Assembly: GCF_029626105.1 (NCBI RefSeq)
Contig: NZ_JARUBH010000009.1
Span: 682,001 to 746,000, forward strand
Direction of reading: 5' to 3'
DNA: 64,000 bases
From: Solwaraspora sp. WMMD792
GTDB lineage: Bacteria > Actinomycetota > Actinomycetes > Mycobacteriales > Micromonosporaceae
A program made the translations under genes and the position numbers. The notes beneath the pieces were generated by a model. That model had not been told where the DNA came from. It was given only the letters and a program-made list of their open reading frames with translations, and did no database searches. This document shows, one piece after another, positions 19,001 to 26,264 of the stretch (its first letter is position 1; the number at the start of each line of letters is the position of its first letter).

Positions 19001-19590
19001 TCAACCAGTGCCTGGCGCTGGAGCGGGAGGCCGGCAACAGTCGTGGCGTACTGCTCGGGTTGACCTGTCTGGCCGAGATCCTGCTCGCCCGGCCGGACCC
19101 GGCCGGCGCGGCCGCCGTGGCCCGGGAAGCGCTCGACCTGGCCACCGGGCTGGGGGACCTGTTCGGCGAGGCAGTCGCGCTGCACCATCTCGGGCAGTGC
19201 GAGCTGGCCGGCGGGGACCGGCCGGCCGCGCTGCGGTTGTTCGTCGCGGCCCTGGAACGGCGGTTCGAGCTGGGGGACCGGGCGGACCTGTCCACCTCGT
19301 TGGAGACGGTGGCGGAGGTGACCGTCGACGACGATCCGGCCCTGGCGGTACGGATCCTCGCCGCGGTCGACTCGCTGCGGTACCGGTTCGGTCTGGTCGC
19401 GCCGGTGGCGGTGCAGCAGCGGCGGGACGCGGCACTGGCCGCCGCCCGGCGCGCGTTGAGCGGTGACTCGTTCGACGCCGCCTGGTACACGGGTGTGGCC
19501 ACCCCGCTGGACCTGGTCGTCGACCAGGCACTGGACTGCGCACCGGAGGGACCCCGGGACCCGGCCACGGTGCTAGGGTCCCGGGGGTGA
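16087..19590 (+). CDS. GGDEF (diguanylate cyclase) - STAND ATPase - TPR fusion protein
   Basis: 1167 residues from a GTG. Residues ~20-175 form a GGDEF domain with intact RYGGDEFVVVLP (GGDEF at 93-97) and a perfectly spaced RxxD inhibitory site (RPQD, 84-87), so it could make c-di-GMP with product inhibition. Residues ~190-400 resemble a degenerate ATPase (HGQRGAGHTRF). From ~420 a STAND/NB-ARC-type ATPase starts with LTPLIGRDRDVARIDALL, Walker A GAGGIGKT (445-452), LLLVLDNLEQ and LATSREPLGIYGE. Residues ~780-1120 are TPR-like helices. No DNA-binding or membrane segment is seen. It may be a signalling switch joining c-di-GMP to a STAND sensor. The next gene overlaps its stop. Confidence 0.92.
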   Translation: MTRHAGGDEGGETYDVAATDPVTGARQRASLEPFLRRQLSRAGHPCGVFLFDVDFFKTVNDVYGHLRGDRVLRQLAERVRATCRPQDVLFRYGGDEFVVVLPQTGRTEAVRLALRLTERIRNTEFSGDPPLHLTVSLGVATAPADGTTAEHLLDHADRRNYLAKRRGRDSAVADDVEIADDTGSRLWERDEALRRTHEFLTRLQVTGRGSARIHGQRGAGHTRFLAETARLAALRGFAVVTVPPEPEPLPLPVFADQVLLIADLAAVDRVPQLLRVWSRPSLLPAVLGLVQASTETARPARPPGPVGAGEPVTVTGPGPLPGVGPGGVHLPELEQIELTPWSPATTRIWLRTALRGEPSRTLVNWFVRQTGGLPAAADRELDRVRSRRGLVGSGTGGWTLSPDLLGRPRRRVRLPAPLTPLIGRDRDVARIDALLATSRLVTLVGAGGIGKTRLSLSVAASLAARFDDGVCFVALAASRTATEVLTAVAAALDVPVRAGQAVLDAVVDHTADTELLLVLDNLEQALAAGPPLGQLLAAAGRVRVLATSREPLGIYGEQVYRVPPLPLPRLDDLPRGASAAARAVAQHPAIALFDQLARTADADFRLTADALPAVAELCRRLDGLPLAIELAAARTDQLSPAALLDRLGPHLDLLGPGPRDRPARQRTLHGTVDWSFGLLEPAHRDVFTAAAVFTAEPTAAAVAAVAGLGPVAGAGPVAGAGSSAVDDVAEALEALVRKSLVVAVTGRSGTRRYAMLNTIQTRARQLCTAGQRARQLRNHLTYCAGLADRAAAGMAGPEQSRWADELDQEYPDLRAALEHALATDDLATATRLCLGLWRYWRNGNQIRDGRQWLDRLLSAPAGLAVEHRRRLLYPAAVLAATQDDTATAARLGGECLRLTEQAGDAEGVAQARNILGVAAMLAGRYDEAGEHFRYGLEVWRELGAKPGMAIALGNLAKVCLRAGDIADADWHINQCLALEREAGNSRGVLLGLTCLAEILLARPDPAGAAAVAREALDLATGLGDLFGEAVALHHLGQCELAGGDRPAALRLFVAALERRFELGDRADLSTSLETVAEVTVDDDPALAVRILAAVDSLRYRFGLVAPVAVQQRRDAALAAARRALSGDSFDAAWYTGVATPLDLVVDQALDCAPEGPRDPATVLGSRG

Positions 19591-20096
19591 TCGAAGCAGC
19601 TGTCCACCTTGCCGCCCAACCCCGTCTCGACACCCTGGTCACCGAGTGGCGTTCCGAGGCGCAGCGGCTGCGTACCGACTATGCCGGCACCGCGTGGCTC
19701 GGTGACCGTCCGGCGGACGACACCGGCCTGGCCGGCCCCGACTACACCCGCCGCGGCGTGGACGTGCAGCTGTTCCTGCCGGACACCCACTGGTACGCGG
19801 TCGACGCCCTGGACGACGTGGAGATCCAGGTGACCGGCGGGCTGGTGCAGGTGGCCGCCACCGCCCGGCAGACCCAGGGGCTGGTCGGCGCGCTCGCCGC
19901 ACCGACGGTGGACTTCTTCGAGCACCCCGAGGGCGAGCCCGGTGTCGGGATCTGCCTGTCCCTGCGCGGCGAGATCTGGTCCAACCTGGGGCTGTCCTAC
20001 CGGGTGAGTGTGCTCTGCCGGCCGGACGCGGTACTGCGGGCCGGCGGGCGGGCCGACGACGAGCCGGCCGACGACGAGCCGGTCGACGGGGACTGA
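19587..20096 (+). CDS. Conserved hypothetical protein
   Basis: 169 residues, GTG overlapping the GGDEF-STAND stop by 4 bases, so probably translated with it. A mixed alpha/beta soluble protein with conserved-looking segments GVDVQLFLPDTHWYAVD and VGICLSLRGEIWSNLGLSYRV, and an acidic duplicated tail (ADDEPADDEPVDGD). No family recognised, no signal peptide or membrane segment. Coupling suggests it may act with the upstream signalling protein, but this is only inference. Confidence 0.7.
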   Translation: MIEAAVHLAAQPRLDTLVTEWRSEAQRLRTDYAGTAWLGDRPADDTGLAGPDYTRRGVDVQLFLPDTHWYAVDALDDVEIQVTGGLVQVAATARQTQGLVGALAAPTVDFFEHPEGEPGVGICLSLRGEIWSNLGLSYRVSVLCRPDAVLRAGGRADDEPADDEPVDGD

Positions 20097-20100
20097 CCGG

Positions 20101-20153
20101 GTCGGCCTACCCGGGTCGGCCTACCCGGGTCGGCCTACCCGGGTCGGCCTACG
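20101..20153 (+). repeat. 14-bp tandem repeat
   Basis: Three exact copies of GTCGGCCTACCCGG (20101-20114, 20115-20128, 20129-20142) plus a partial fourth, in the gap between two conserved genes. Likely replication slippage; it may separate transcription units but shows no hairpin of its own. Confidence 0.85.
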
Positions 20154-20161
20154 CTGGTCGG

Positions 20162-21064
20162 GTGGTGACCGACACCCTGCTCGACCGGGCCACCTGGACC
20201 CGGCGCCGCGACGCGCACGCCGAGCGCGTCGACCGGCTGGTGGGCGGGCACCTGGAGCGCCGCCGCCGGGGCGAGTCTCATCCGGTCGCGGACTTTCTGT
20301 TCACCTACTACGCGTACCGGCCGGCGCAGCTGCGTCGCTGGCATCCGGGGGCGGGGGTGCGGCTCGCCGACACCGAGCCGGCGCAGTGGGGCCGGGACTA
20401 CCGGGCGGTCCCGTGTGGTGACGGGGTGGCGGTCACGGTGGACACCGCCGGGCTGCTGGCCCGGCGCGGCGAGTTCGTGACCTGGGTACGGGACCTGCTG
20501 GCCCGTACCGCGACCCGGCCGGCGCACCTGGGCTGCTTCGGCCTGCACGAGTGGGCGATGGTCTACCGGCAGCCCGCCGACGAGGTCCGGCACCACCGGT
20601 GGCCGCTGCGGATGAGTCCGGCCGGCATCGCCGAGTTCGTCGACGGTCAGCGGATCCGGTGCAGCCATTTCGACGCGTACCGATTCTTCACCCCAGCGGC
20701 GCGGTCGCTGAACCTGCTCTCCCCGCAGCGCTCCAACCAGGCCGACTTCGAACAACCGGGCTGCCTGCATGCCAACATGGATCTGTACAAGTGGTCCTTT
20801 CGGTTGAGTCCGCTGGTCCCCGGCGAGCTGGTGGTGGACTGCTTCGAGTTGGCCCGTGACATCCGGGACCTGGACATGCGGGCCAGTCCGTACGACCTGC
20901 GGGAACTGGGCTATCCGCCGGTGCGGATCGAGACCGCGGCGGGTCGGGCCGAGTACGCGACGATGCAGCGGGATTTCGCCGAGCGGGCTGCGGTACTGCG
21001 GGGCCGCCTGTTGCGGTTTATCGCCCGATTCGATGGGTTTGGTCAGCTGAACCAGCCGAGCTGA
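20162..21064 (+). CDS. Conserved protein commonly labelled 3-methyladenine DNA glycosylase
   Basis: 300 residues from GTG 20162 (an adjacent GTG at 20165 is equally possible). The sequence is recognisable as an actinobacterial family often labelled 3-methyladenine DNA glycosylase: HPVADFLFTYYAYRPAQLRRWHPG near the N-terminus, a central GLHEWAMVYR, FDAYRFFTPAA, and GCLHANMDLYKWSFRLSPL. I see no helix-hairpin-helix or AlkA/Tag active-site motif, so the enzymatic label is not supported by the sequence itself. It is the last gene before the thiopeptide cluster. Confidence 0.75.
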   Translation: MVTDTLLDRATWTRRRDAHAERVDRLVGGHLERRRRGESHPVADFLFTYYAYRPAQLRRWHPGAGVRLADTEPAQWGRDYRAVPCGDGVAVTVDTAGLLARRGEFVTWVRDLLARTATRPAHLGCFGLHEWAMVYRQPADEVRHHRWPLRMSPAGIAEFVDGQRIRCSHFDAYRFFTPAARSLNLLSPQRSNQADFEQPGCLHANMDLYKWSFRLSPLVPGELVVDCFELARDIRDLDMRASPYDLRELGYPPVRIETAAGRAEYATMQRDFAERAAVLRGRLLRFIARFDGFGQLNQPS

Positions 21065-21130
21065 CATTTCCGACTCACCATCAGCTTTCTGTGCCAATCG
21101 TGGCCGCCTGCTGACTGCTGCCCTAATTCA

Positions 21131-21173
21131 GTCAACTCCAATGGTTGACCGGACCTAGACGTTCAACTAATCT
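21131..21173 (+). promoter_or_regulatory. Promoter and candidate operator of the thiopeptide precursor genes
   Basis: A good vegetative promoter is visible: TTGACC at 21145-21150, 17-base spacer, TAATCT at 21168-21173. A perfect inverted repeat GTCAAC-N7-GTTGAC (21131-21136 with 21144-21149) overlaps the -35, and GACGTTCAAC (21158-21167) lies in the spacer. Both are placed to let a regulator block RNA polymerase. Similar elements occur upstream of the second ArsR-like gene at 36800-36872. Confidence 0.7.
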
Positions 21174-21257
21174 CAAGCGCAGCAACAAGCTAGAACGTCA
21201 GGTGGAAGTCAAGGAGCGGCCCAGCGAACGGCTCCCGGGCCGACAAGGAGGTGCGCG

Positions 21258-21446
21258 ATGTTGGCGGAACTGTCGACGTCCTGGGATGCCACCCAGGACT
21301 ACGACCTGGACATCGACGTGGACGGGCTGGACCTCGGGCCACTCACCGTCACCGCGATGCGGGACTCGGTGGCACTGCCCGAGACCGGAGCGTCCTCGGC
21401 CGGCGACGGCGGTCGGGCCTCCTGCTCCTGCTGCTACGTCACCTGA
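21258..21446 (+). CDS. Thiopeptide precursor peptide 1
   Basis: 62 residues with a strong AAGGAGGTG site 5 bases before the ATG. The acidic leader (DLDIDVDGLDLGPLTVTAMR) and the junction RDSVALPETGAS closely resemble lactazole-type thiopeptide leaders (LSELTVTSLRDTVALPENGAS in LazA). The predicted core after the GA is SSAGDGGRASCSCCYVT: three Cys for thiazoles, several Ser for dehydroalanines, including the first core Ser needed for the pyridine. The Cys-Ser-Cys-Cys block and a C-terminal Tyr-Val-Thr tail differ from peptide 2. First gene of the cluster. Confidence 0.88.
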   Translation: MLAELSTSWDATQDYDLDIDVDGLDLGPLTVTAMRDSVALPETGASSAGDGGRASCSCCYVT

Positions 21447-21526
21447 TCCACCGGGCGCCACCGTCGGCGCCGGTCACCGACGTCCTCGCCGACCGCGAGG
21501 CGAACCTCTCCCGAAAGGTGCATCAC

Positions 21527-21715
21527 ATGTCCGACGAAATCATCGACGTCGAAGACCTCGAGCTGGACGAGCTGTCGGTCAGCTCCATCCGCGACTCGGC
21601 CGCGCTGCCCGAGACCGGTGCCTCCTCCGGCTCGTCGAGCTGCAGCTCCAGCTCCTGCTGCGGCGCCAGCTCGTGCTGCGCCTCCTGCGCCGAGGTCGAG
21701 CAGTCGGCGCTCTGA
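21527..21715 (+). CDS. Thiopeptide precursor peptide 2
   Basis: 62 residues, ATG at 21527 after GAAAGG. The leader (EIIDVEDLELDELSVSSI) ends with the same RDS-A-ALPETGA junction as peptide 1, so the same enzymes should recognise both. The predicted core is long (about 30 residues) and extremely Ser/Cys rich: six Cys, about a dozen Ser, with SSCC-type clusters, and an unmodifiable acidic tail EVEQSAL. A core with so many contiguous Ser and Cys is unusual. It lies 80 bases after peptide 1 and before a strong hairpin. Confidence 0.88.
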   Translation: MSDEIIDVEDLELDELSVSSIRDSAALPETGASSGSSSCSSSSCCGASSCCASCAEVEQSAL

Positions 21716-21804
21716 CACCACCGACCGCCCCGACCGAGGGCACCACCGGCAGTGTCAGGGATTGCCGGTAGCCGAGGCCGGGCGAATCACGTCAGTTCGA
21801 TCGA

Positions 21805-21833
21805 GCGGAGGGGGCGCGGTGCGCCCCCTCCGC
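21805..21833 (+). terminator. Strong hairpin between precursor genes and the enzyme operon
   Basis: Perfect 13-bp stem (21805-21817 with 21821-21833, loop GGT) about 90 bases after the second precursor and 25 bases before the ABC transporter gene. No T-run. In RiPP clusters such a hairpin commonly gives partial termination so that precursor mRNA exceeds enzyme mRNA. Confidence 0.7.
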
Positions 21834-21857
21834 CCGTCACATGCCCAAGGAGTGCTC

Positions 21858-22787
21858 GTGGAAGTCTTCGCCCGTCTCGACAGTGTCACCAAGACGTACG
21901 GCAAGGTGGTCGCGCTCGACGCGGTCTCCCTCGTGGTGCCCGCCGGGGTCACCGCCGTGCTCGGCCCCAACGGTGCCGGCAAGTCCACCATGATCGAAAT
22001 CCTCGCTGGTCTGCGCCGCCCCGGCTCGGGTCGGGTCGAGGTGCTCGGCGGGGACCCCGCCGACGTACGGATCAAGGGCCGCCTCGGCCTCACCCCGCAG
22101 CGCACCGCCCTGCCCTGGCGGCTCACCGTCGCCGAGACCCTCGCCCTGGTCGCCGCCCACTACCCGGACCCGGTGCCCCGCGCCGACCTGGTCGAGCAAC
22201 TCGGCCTCGGCCCGTTCCTGACCAAGCGGTGCGGCAGCCTCTCCGGCGGCCAGCGCCGCCGGGTCGCCCTGGCCACCGCCCTGGTCGGCCGCCCCGAACT
22301 GCTCTTCCTCGACGAGCCGACCACCGGCCTGGACGCCGACAGCCGCGACGGACTGTGGACGGCGATCGCCGCCGTCGCCGCCGCCGGCAGCGCGGTGCTG
22401 CTCACCACCCACGACATGGCCGAGGCCGAACACCTCGCCGAACAGGTCGTGGTGGTCACCGGCGGGCAGATCGCCCGCACCGGTGCGGTGACCGAGGTGG
22501 TCGCCGAGGTCGGGCTGCACCTGGTCGACATCGAAGTGACCGGCGCGCTGCCGCCGATCGCCGTCTCCGGCCCCGCCGACCGGGTGGAGACCGTCGGCAA
22601 CCGGACCCACATCTACACCGCCGACCCGGACGCCACCGTCCGGGCACTGGTCCGCGCCGAGGTGCCGTTCACCGGAATCCGGGTCGAGCGGGTCGGCCTG
22701 GAGGAAGCGATCCGCACGATCAGCCGGTCCACCGACCCGGGTGCCGTCACCCGGCCCGGGATCCGCGTTGCCGAGAAGGTGGCCTGA
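21858..22787 (+). CDS. ABC transporter ATP-binding protein (thiopeptide export)
   Basis: About 309 residues; GTG 21858 chosen because AAGGAG ends 5 bases upstream. ATPase motifs in order: Walker A GPNGAGKSTMIEIL, Q-loop region GLTPQRTALPWRLTV, signature LSGGQRRRVALATAL, Walker B LLFLDEPTTGLD, H-loop LLTTHDMAEAEHLAEQ. The ~90-residue C-terminal extension is typical of drug/antibiotic exporters of the DrrA/CcmA type. It pairs with the adjacent ABC-2 permease, one base away, and probably exports the mature thiopeptide or gives self-protection. Confidence 0.94.
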   Translation: MEVFARLDSVTKTYGKVVALDAVSLVVPAGVTAVLGPNGAGKSTMIEILAGLRRPGSGRVEVLGGDPADVRIKGRLGLTPQRTALPWRLTVAETLALVAAHYPDPVPRADLVEQLGLGPFLTKRCGSLSGGQRRRVALATALVGRPELLFLDEPTTGLDADSRDGLWTAIAAVAAAGSAVLLTTHDMAEAEHLAEQVVVVTGGQIARTGAVTEVVAEVGLHLVDIEVTGALPPIAVSGPADRVETVGNRTHIYTADPDATVRALVRAEVPFTGIRVERVGLEEAIRTISRSTDPGAVTRPGIRVAEKVA

Positions 22788-22788
22788 C

Positions 22789-23544
22789 ATGCGCTACGTC
22801 CTGCTGCACGCCCGCGCGCACGCCCTCGACACGCTGCGGATGCCCGCCTACTGGGCCCCCGCGCTGGGCTTCCCGCTGGTCTTCTTCCTACTGTTCGGGC
22901 TGGTCAACGCCAACCGCTTCGCTGACCTCGGGCTGGGCAGCGAGTACGCGATCACCCCGTTCCTGCTCTACACCACGCTCAACGTCACGGTCGCCTCGCT
23001 CGCCGCCGGCGTCGCCGCCGACCGGGAGAACCCGTGGGAACAGCGGCTGCGGCTGCTGCCGCTGTCCCCGCTGACCCGGTTCGCCGGCCGGCTGGTCTAC
23101 GTCCTCGGCTTCAACGTGGTCAGCTGGATTCCGCTGCTGGTCGTCGCCGCTTTCACCACCGACCTGCGGCTGCCGCTGGCTGCCTGGCCGGTCTGGCTCG
23201 GCGCGGTGGTGCTCGGCGCCGTCCCGTTCGGCCTGCTCGGCATGGCGATCGGCTACCGGTTCGCCCCGCAGCCGGCGATGATGCTGGCCAACCTGCTGTT
23301 CATGCTGCTGGCGTTCTTCGGTGGGCTGTTCGTGCCGATCGACTTCCTGCCGTCGGCGCTGCACGCCGTGGTGCCGTACGTGCCCACCTACCAGTACCAG
23401 TACTTCGTGCTGGCGCTGATCGACCGGGCCGACCATCTGATCGGGCCGAGCTGGATCGCCTTCCTGCTGCTGGGCTGGACGGCCCTGTTCGCCCTGCTCG
23501 CCCGCGCCGCGTTCCGGCGCGACGAGGGGGTGCGGTACGGATGA
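22789..23544 (+). CDS. ABC-2 type transporter permease
   Basis: 251 residues, ATG one base after the ATPase stop. Six hydrophobic segments can be picked out, starting with AYWAPALGFPLVFFLLFGLV and ending with WIAFLLLGWTALFALLA, with the ABC-2 pattern LLFMLLAFFGGLFVPIDFLP before the last pair. It forms the membrane half of the exporter. The stop overlaps the ATG of the dehydratase gene, so transport and biosynthesis are in one operon. Confidence 0.92.
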   Translation: MRYVLLHARAHALDTLRMPAYWAPALGFPLVFFLLFGLVNANRFADLGLGSEYAITPFLLYTTLNVTVASLAAGVAADRENPWEQRLRLLPLSPLTRFAGRLVYVLGFNVVSWIPLLVVAAFTTDLRLPLAAWPVWLGAVVLGAVPFGLLGMAIGYRFAPQPAMMLANLLFMLLAFFGGLFVPIDFLPSALHAVVPYVPTYQYQYFVLALIDRADHLIGPSWIAFLLLGWTALFALLARAAFRRDEGVRYG

Positions 23545-26264
23545 GCGAGGCCGCCGTCGTCCCGGCCACCGCCGACCGGCGGCCGGCGACCGACCCCACC
23601 CTGGCACCGTACGCGCTGGTCCGGCTGGCCGCGTTGCCGTACCCGCCGACCCCGGACGGTGCCCGCGAGTTCCGTGCCGCGCTGCGCCGGCTGGTCGAAC
23701 TGCGGTCGCGGATCACCGAGCTGGCCCCCCGGCTCGCCGACGCGCTCTACGCCAGCGCCGACGGGCACCCGGCCGACTTCCACCGCAAGGCGGTGCTGCC
23801 GCTGCGCCGCGACGTGCACAACGGACGGCTGCCCCGGCCGGACCGGGTCGCCGAACTCGGCGGCCTGCTCGACCGGGTGCCCGACCTGCCGGCCTGGCTG
23901 GCCGTCATGCGCGAGGCCGCGCAGGTGCGCGCCGAACTCGGTGAGCTGGCCACCGGCGCGCTCGGCGCGGAACGCGCCGCGCTCGCCGAGGTCTGCGCCG
24001 CCGAACCACTGCGCCGCGCGGTCACCCTCACCGGCGCCGACCTGCTTCGCGGGATCGACCGGGCGGCCGCCAGCGGGGCCAACCCGGACAGCCGGGCCCG
24101 CAAGTCCGAACCCAACGCGCTGCGGTACGCGCTGCGGGCCACCGCGAAGACCAGCCCGCTGTCCTGGTTCACCTACGTCGCCTGGGGCAACTGGACCGGG
24201 GCGTCAGAACCGGCCGGCGGTGCGGCACCGGCCGCTGGTGCCGCACCGGCTGACGGCGCCGGGGTCCCAGCCGGTGACGGGGACCCGATGGCCTCGGCCG
24301 GCGGGCAGCCGGTGGCCGTCGCCCAGGCCAACCGGACGCTGCTGGCCCGGCTGCTCGCCGCGGTGATCGCCGACCCCGGGTTGCGGGACACGGTGCCGCA
24401 CCGGCTGGCCGCCGCGATCACCGTCACCGGCGACCAGTTGACGTTCCGTCGGGACCGCCCGGTGCAGGGCGTCGACCGGGTCATCTCGGTGTTGGAGGAG
24501 GAGGTGTCGCTGGCCTGCACCGGACCGCTGCGGCTGCTGCTCGACCGGACCCAGGCCGCCGGGCCGGCCGGCATCACCCCCGGCGACCTGGTCGCCGAAC
24601 TGGCCCGCCGGCTGCCCGGCGGTCCGCCGCGGACCACCGCCGCCGCGACCCGCTACGTCGGGCAGGTGCTCGACGCCGGGCTGCTGCTCGCCGTCGAGCC
24701 CGTCGACCCGCAGGACCCGCAGGCCGTCCGGCACCTCGCCGACTGGCTGGACCGGCACCACCGCGGCGAGCTGGCCGACCTGCTCACCGCGATCGACGAG
24801 CAGACCAGCGGCTTCGGAGCCGTTGCGGCCGGTGACCGGGCCGCCGCCCTGGGCCGGCTGCGCGACACCTGGCGGTCGGCGTACCAGGCGGCGGGGTTGC
24901 CCTGGTACGACGCGCCGGTGCTGGCCGAGGACGTGGCGCTGCGGGAACCGGTCCGGCTGGACCGGCGCTACGGGCGGGCCGCCGCCGACCGGCTGCCCCG
25001 GCTGGCCGGGCTGGTCGAGCTGTTCGACCAGTACCTGCCGCTGCGTCGGCTGGTCCGGGACCGCTTCGTCGCCCGGTACGGCGTCGGTGGACGCTGCGAG
25101 CGCGCCGCCGACTTCTCCACCGAGATGAGCCAGGTGTGGCGGGCGTACAACCTGGTCTCGCCGTCCGGGGTGATCAACCCCGACCCCGAGTTCGCCGACC
25201 TGGTCACCCCGGCGCTGCGGGAGCTGGCCGACACCCGGGCCGGGCTGCTGGCGCGGATCCGGGCGGCGGCGCCGGCCGACGCGGCCGAGTTCACCCTGCC
25301 CGAGGAGATCGTCCGGGACGCCGCCGCCGCGCTGCCCGACTGGGTCAGCGCGCGGCCCGCCTCGTACGCGTTCTTCGTCCAGCCGGCCCGCCGCGACCGC
25401 GACGACCTGCTGGTGCTCAACCACGTGTACGCCGGCTGGGGCCGGTTCACCAGCCGGTTCCTGGACCTGGTGGCGCCGCAGGCGAAGACGCAGCTGGCTG
25501 CGCAGATCCGGGCCGCCGCCGGGCGGCACGCCCAGGTGGCCCAGTTCCGCCCGGTCACCGGATTCAACGCCAACCTGCACCCGTTGCTGGTCGACCACGA
25601 GGTGGGCGAGGACGGCCGGTGGGCCGACCTGCTCGCCGACCGGGTCGGGCTGCGCCACGACCCGGTCACCGACCAGGTGCGGCTGGTCCGCGACGACACC
25701 GGAGCCGACCTGGACGTGCTCTACCTCGGGTTCCTCGTGCCGTTCGTGATGCCGGACCGGACCGTACCGCTGCACTTCGACCTCAGCAGCGGACTGGTCG
25801 GCCCCGGCCTGCTGGCCCCGACCGGCGAGCTGGCCGGTGCCCGGCACCGGACCCGGCTGCGCTACCACGACCTGGTGCTCAGCCGGCGGTCCTGGACGTT
25901 GCCGACCGACGCCGCCGGGCGGCTGCGCGCCGACCTGGACGGCGACGGCGACGTGCCGTTCGACGCGGTCAGCAGCTGGCGGGCCCGGCTCGGCCTGCCC
26001 GCCGAGGTGTTCGTCGCCGCCGCCGGTGTCGACGTGCGCGGCGGCCCGGACGACTACCAGCGCTACCTGTCGCTGCCCAAACCGCAGTACGTCGACCTGG
26101 ACAACGCTCTGCACCTGCGGAACCTGCCCCGGCTGCTGGGCCGCCACGAGGGACCGGTGCGGATCGAGGAGGCGCTGCCGGTGCCGGGGACCGGCAGCCC
26201 GCACGGGCGGGTCGTCGAGCTGGTCGCCGAAACCTATCGGAAGGGGTGGGGCGGCCATGACTGA
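23541..26264 (+). CDS. Thiopeptide LanB-type dehydratase, glutamylation domain (LazB/TbtB-like)
   Basis: 907 residues. This is the N-terminal half of a split class I lanthipeptide-type dehydratase. It uses glutamyl-tRNA to activate core Ser residues as glutamyl esters, leaving elimination to a partner. The family segment SRARKSEPNALRYALRATAKTS (residues ~193-214) and LSWFTYVAWG are visible. The C-terminal region DLSSGLVGPGLLAPTG and a YLSLPKPQYVDLDN-like stretch match Lant_dehydr_N. No elimination domain is fused. A Gly/Ala/Pro-rich insertion occurs near residues 222-255. Overlaps the next gene by 8 bases. Confidence 0.92.
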   Translation: MSEAAVVPATADRRPATDPTLAPYALVRLAALPYPPTPDGAREFRAALRRLVELRSRITELAPRLADALYASADGHPADFHRKAVLPLRRDVHNGRLPRPDRVAELGGLLDRVPDLPAWLAVMREAAQVRAELGELATGALGAERAALAEVCAAEPLRRAVTLTGADLLRGIDRAAASGANPDSRARKSEPNALRYALRATAKTSPLSWFTYVAWGNWTGASEPAGGAAPAAGAAPADGAGVPAGDGDPMASAGGQPVAVAQANRTLLARLLAAVIADPGLRDTVPHRLAAAITVTGDQLTFRRDRPVQGVDRVISVLEEEVSLACTGPLRLLLDRTQAAGPAGITPGDLVAELARRLPGGPPRTTAAATRYVGQVLDAGLLLAVEPVDPQDPQAVRHLADWLDRHHRGELADLLTAIDEQTSGFGAVAAGDRAAALGRLRDTWRSAYQAAGLPWYDAPVLAEDVALREPVRLDRRYGRAAADRLPRLAGLVELFDQYLPLRRLVRDRFVARYGVGGRCERAADFSTEMSQVWRAYNLVSPSGVINPDPEFADLVTPALRELADTRAGLLARIRAAAPADAAEFTLPEEIVRDAAAALPDWVSARPASYAFFVQPARRDRDDLLVLNHVYAGWGRFTSRFLDLVAPQAKTQLAAQIRAAAGRHAQVAQFRPVTGFNANLHPLLVDHEVGEDGRWADLLADRVGLRHDPVTDQVRLVRDDTGADLDVLYLGFLVPFVMPDRTVPLHFDLSSGLVGPGLLAPTGELAGARHRTRLRYHDLVLSRRSWTLPTDAAGRLRADLDGDGDVPFDAVSSWRARLGLPAEVFVAAAGVDVRGGPDDYQRYLSLPKPQYVDLDNALHLRNLPRLLGRHEGPVRIEEALPVPGTGSPHGRVVELVAETYRKGWGGHD

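Noticed and set aside
20101-20153. Possible CRISPR-like array
   Set aside because: Units are contiguous 14-mers without spacers; simple tandem repeat.
20162-21064. Part of the thiopeptide cluster
   Set aside because: It belongs to a widely conserved actinobacterial family and is separated from the precursor genes by their own promoter.
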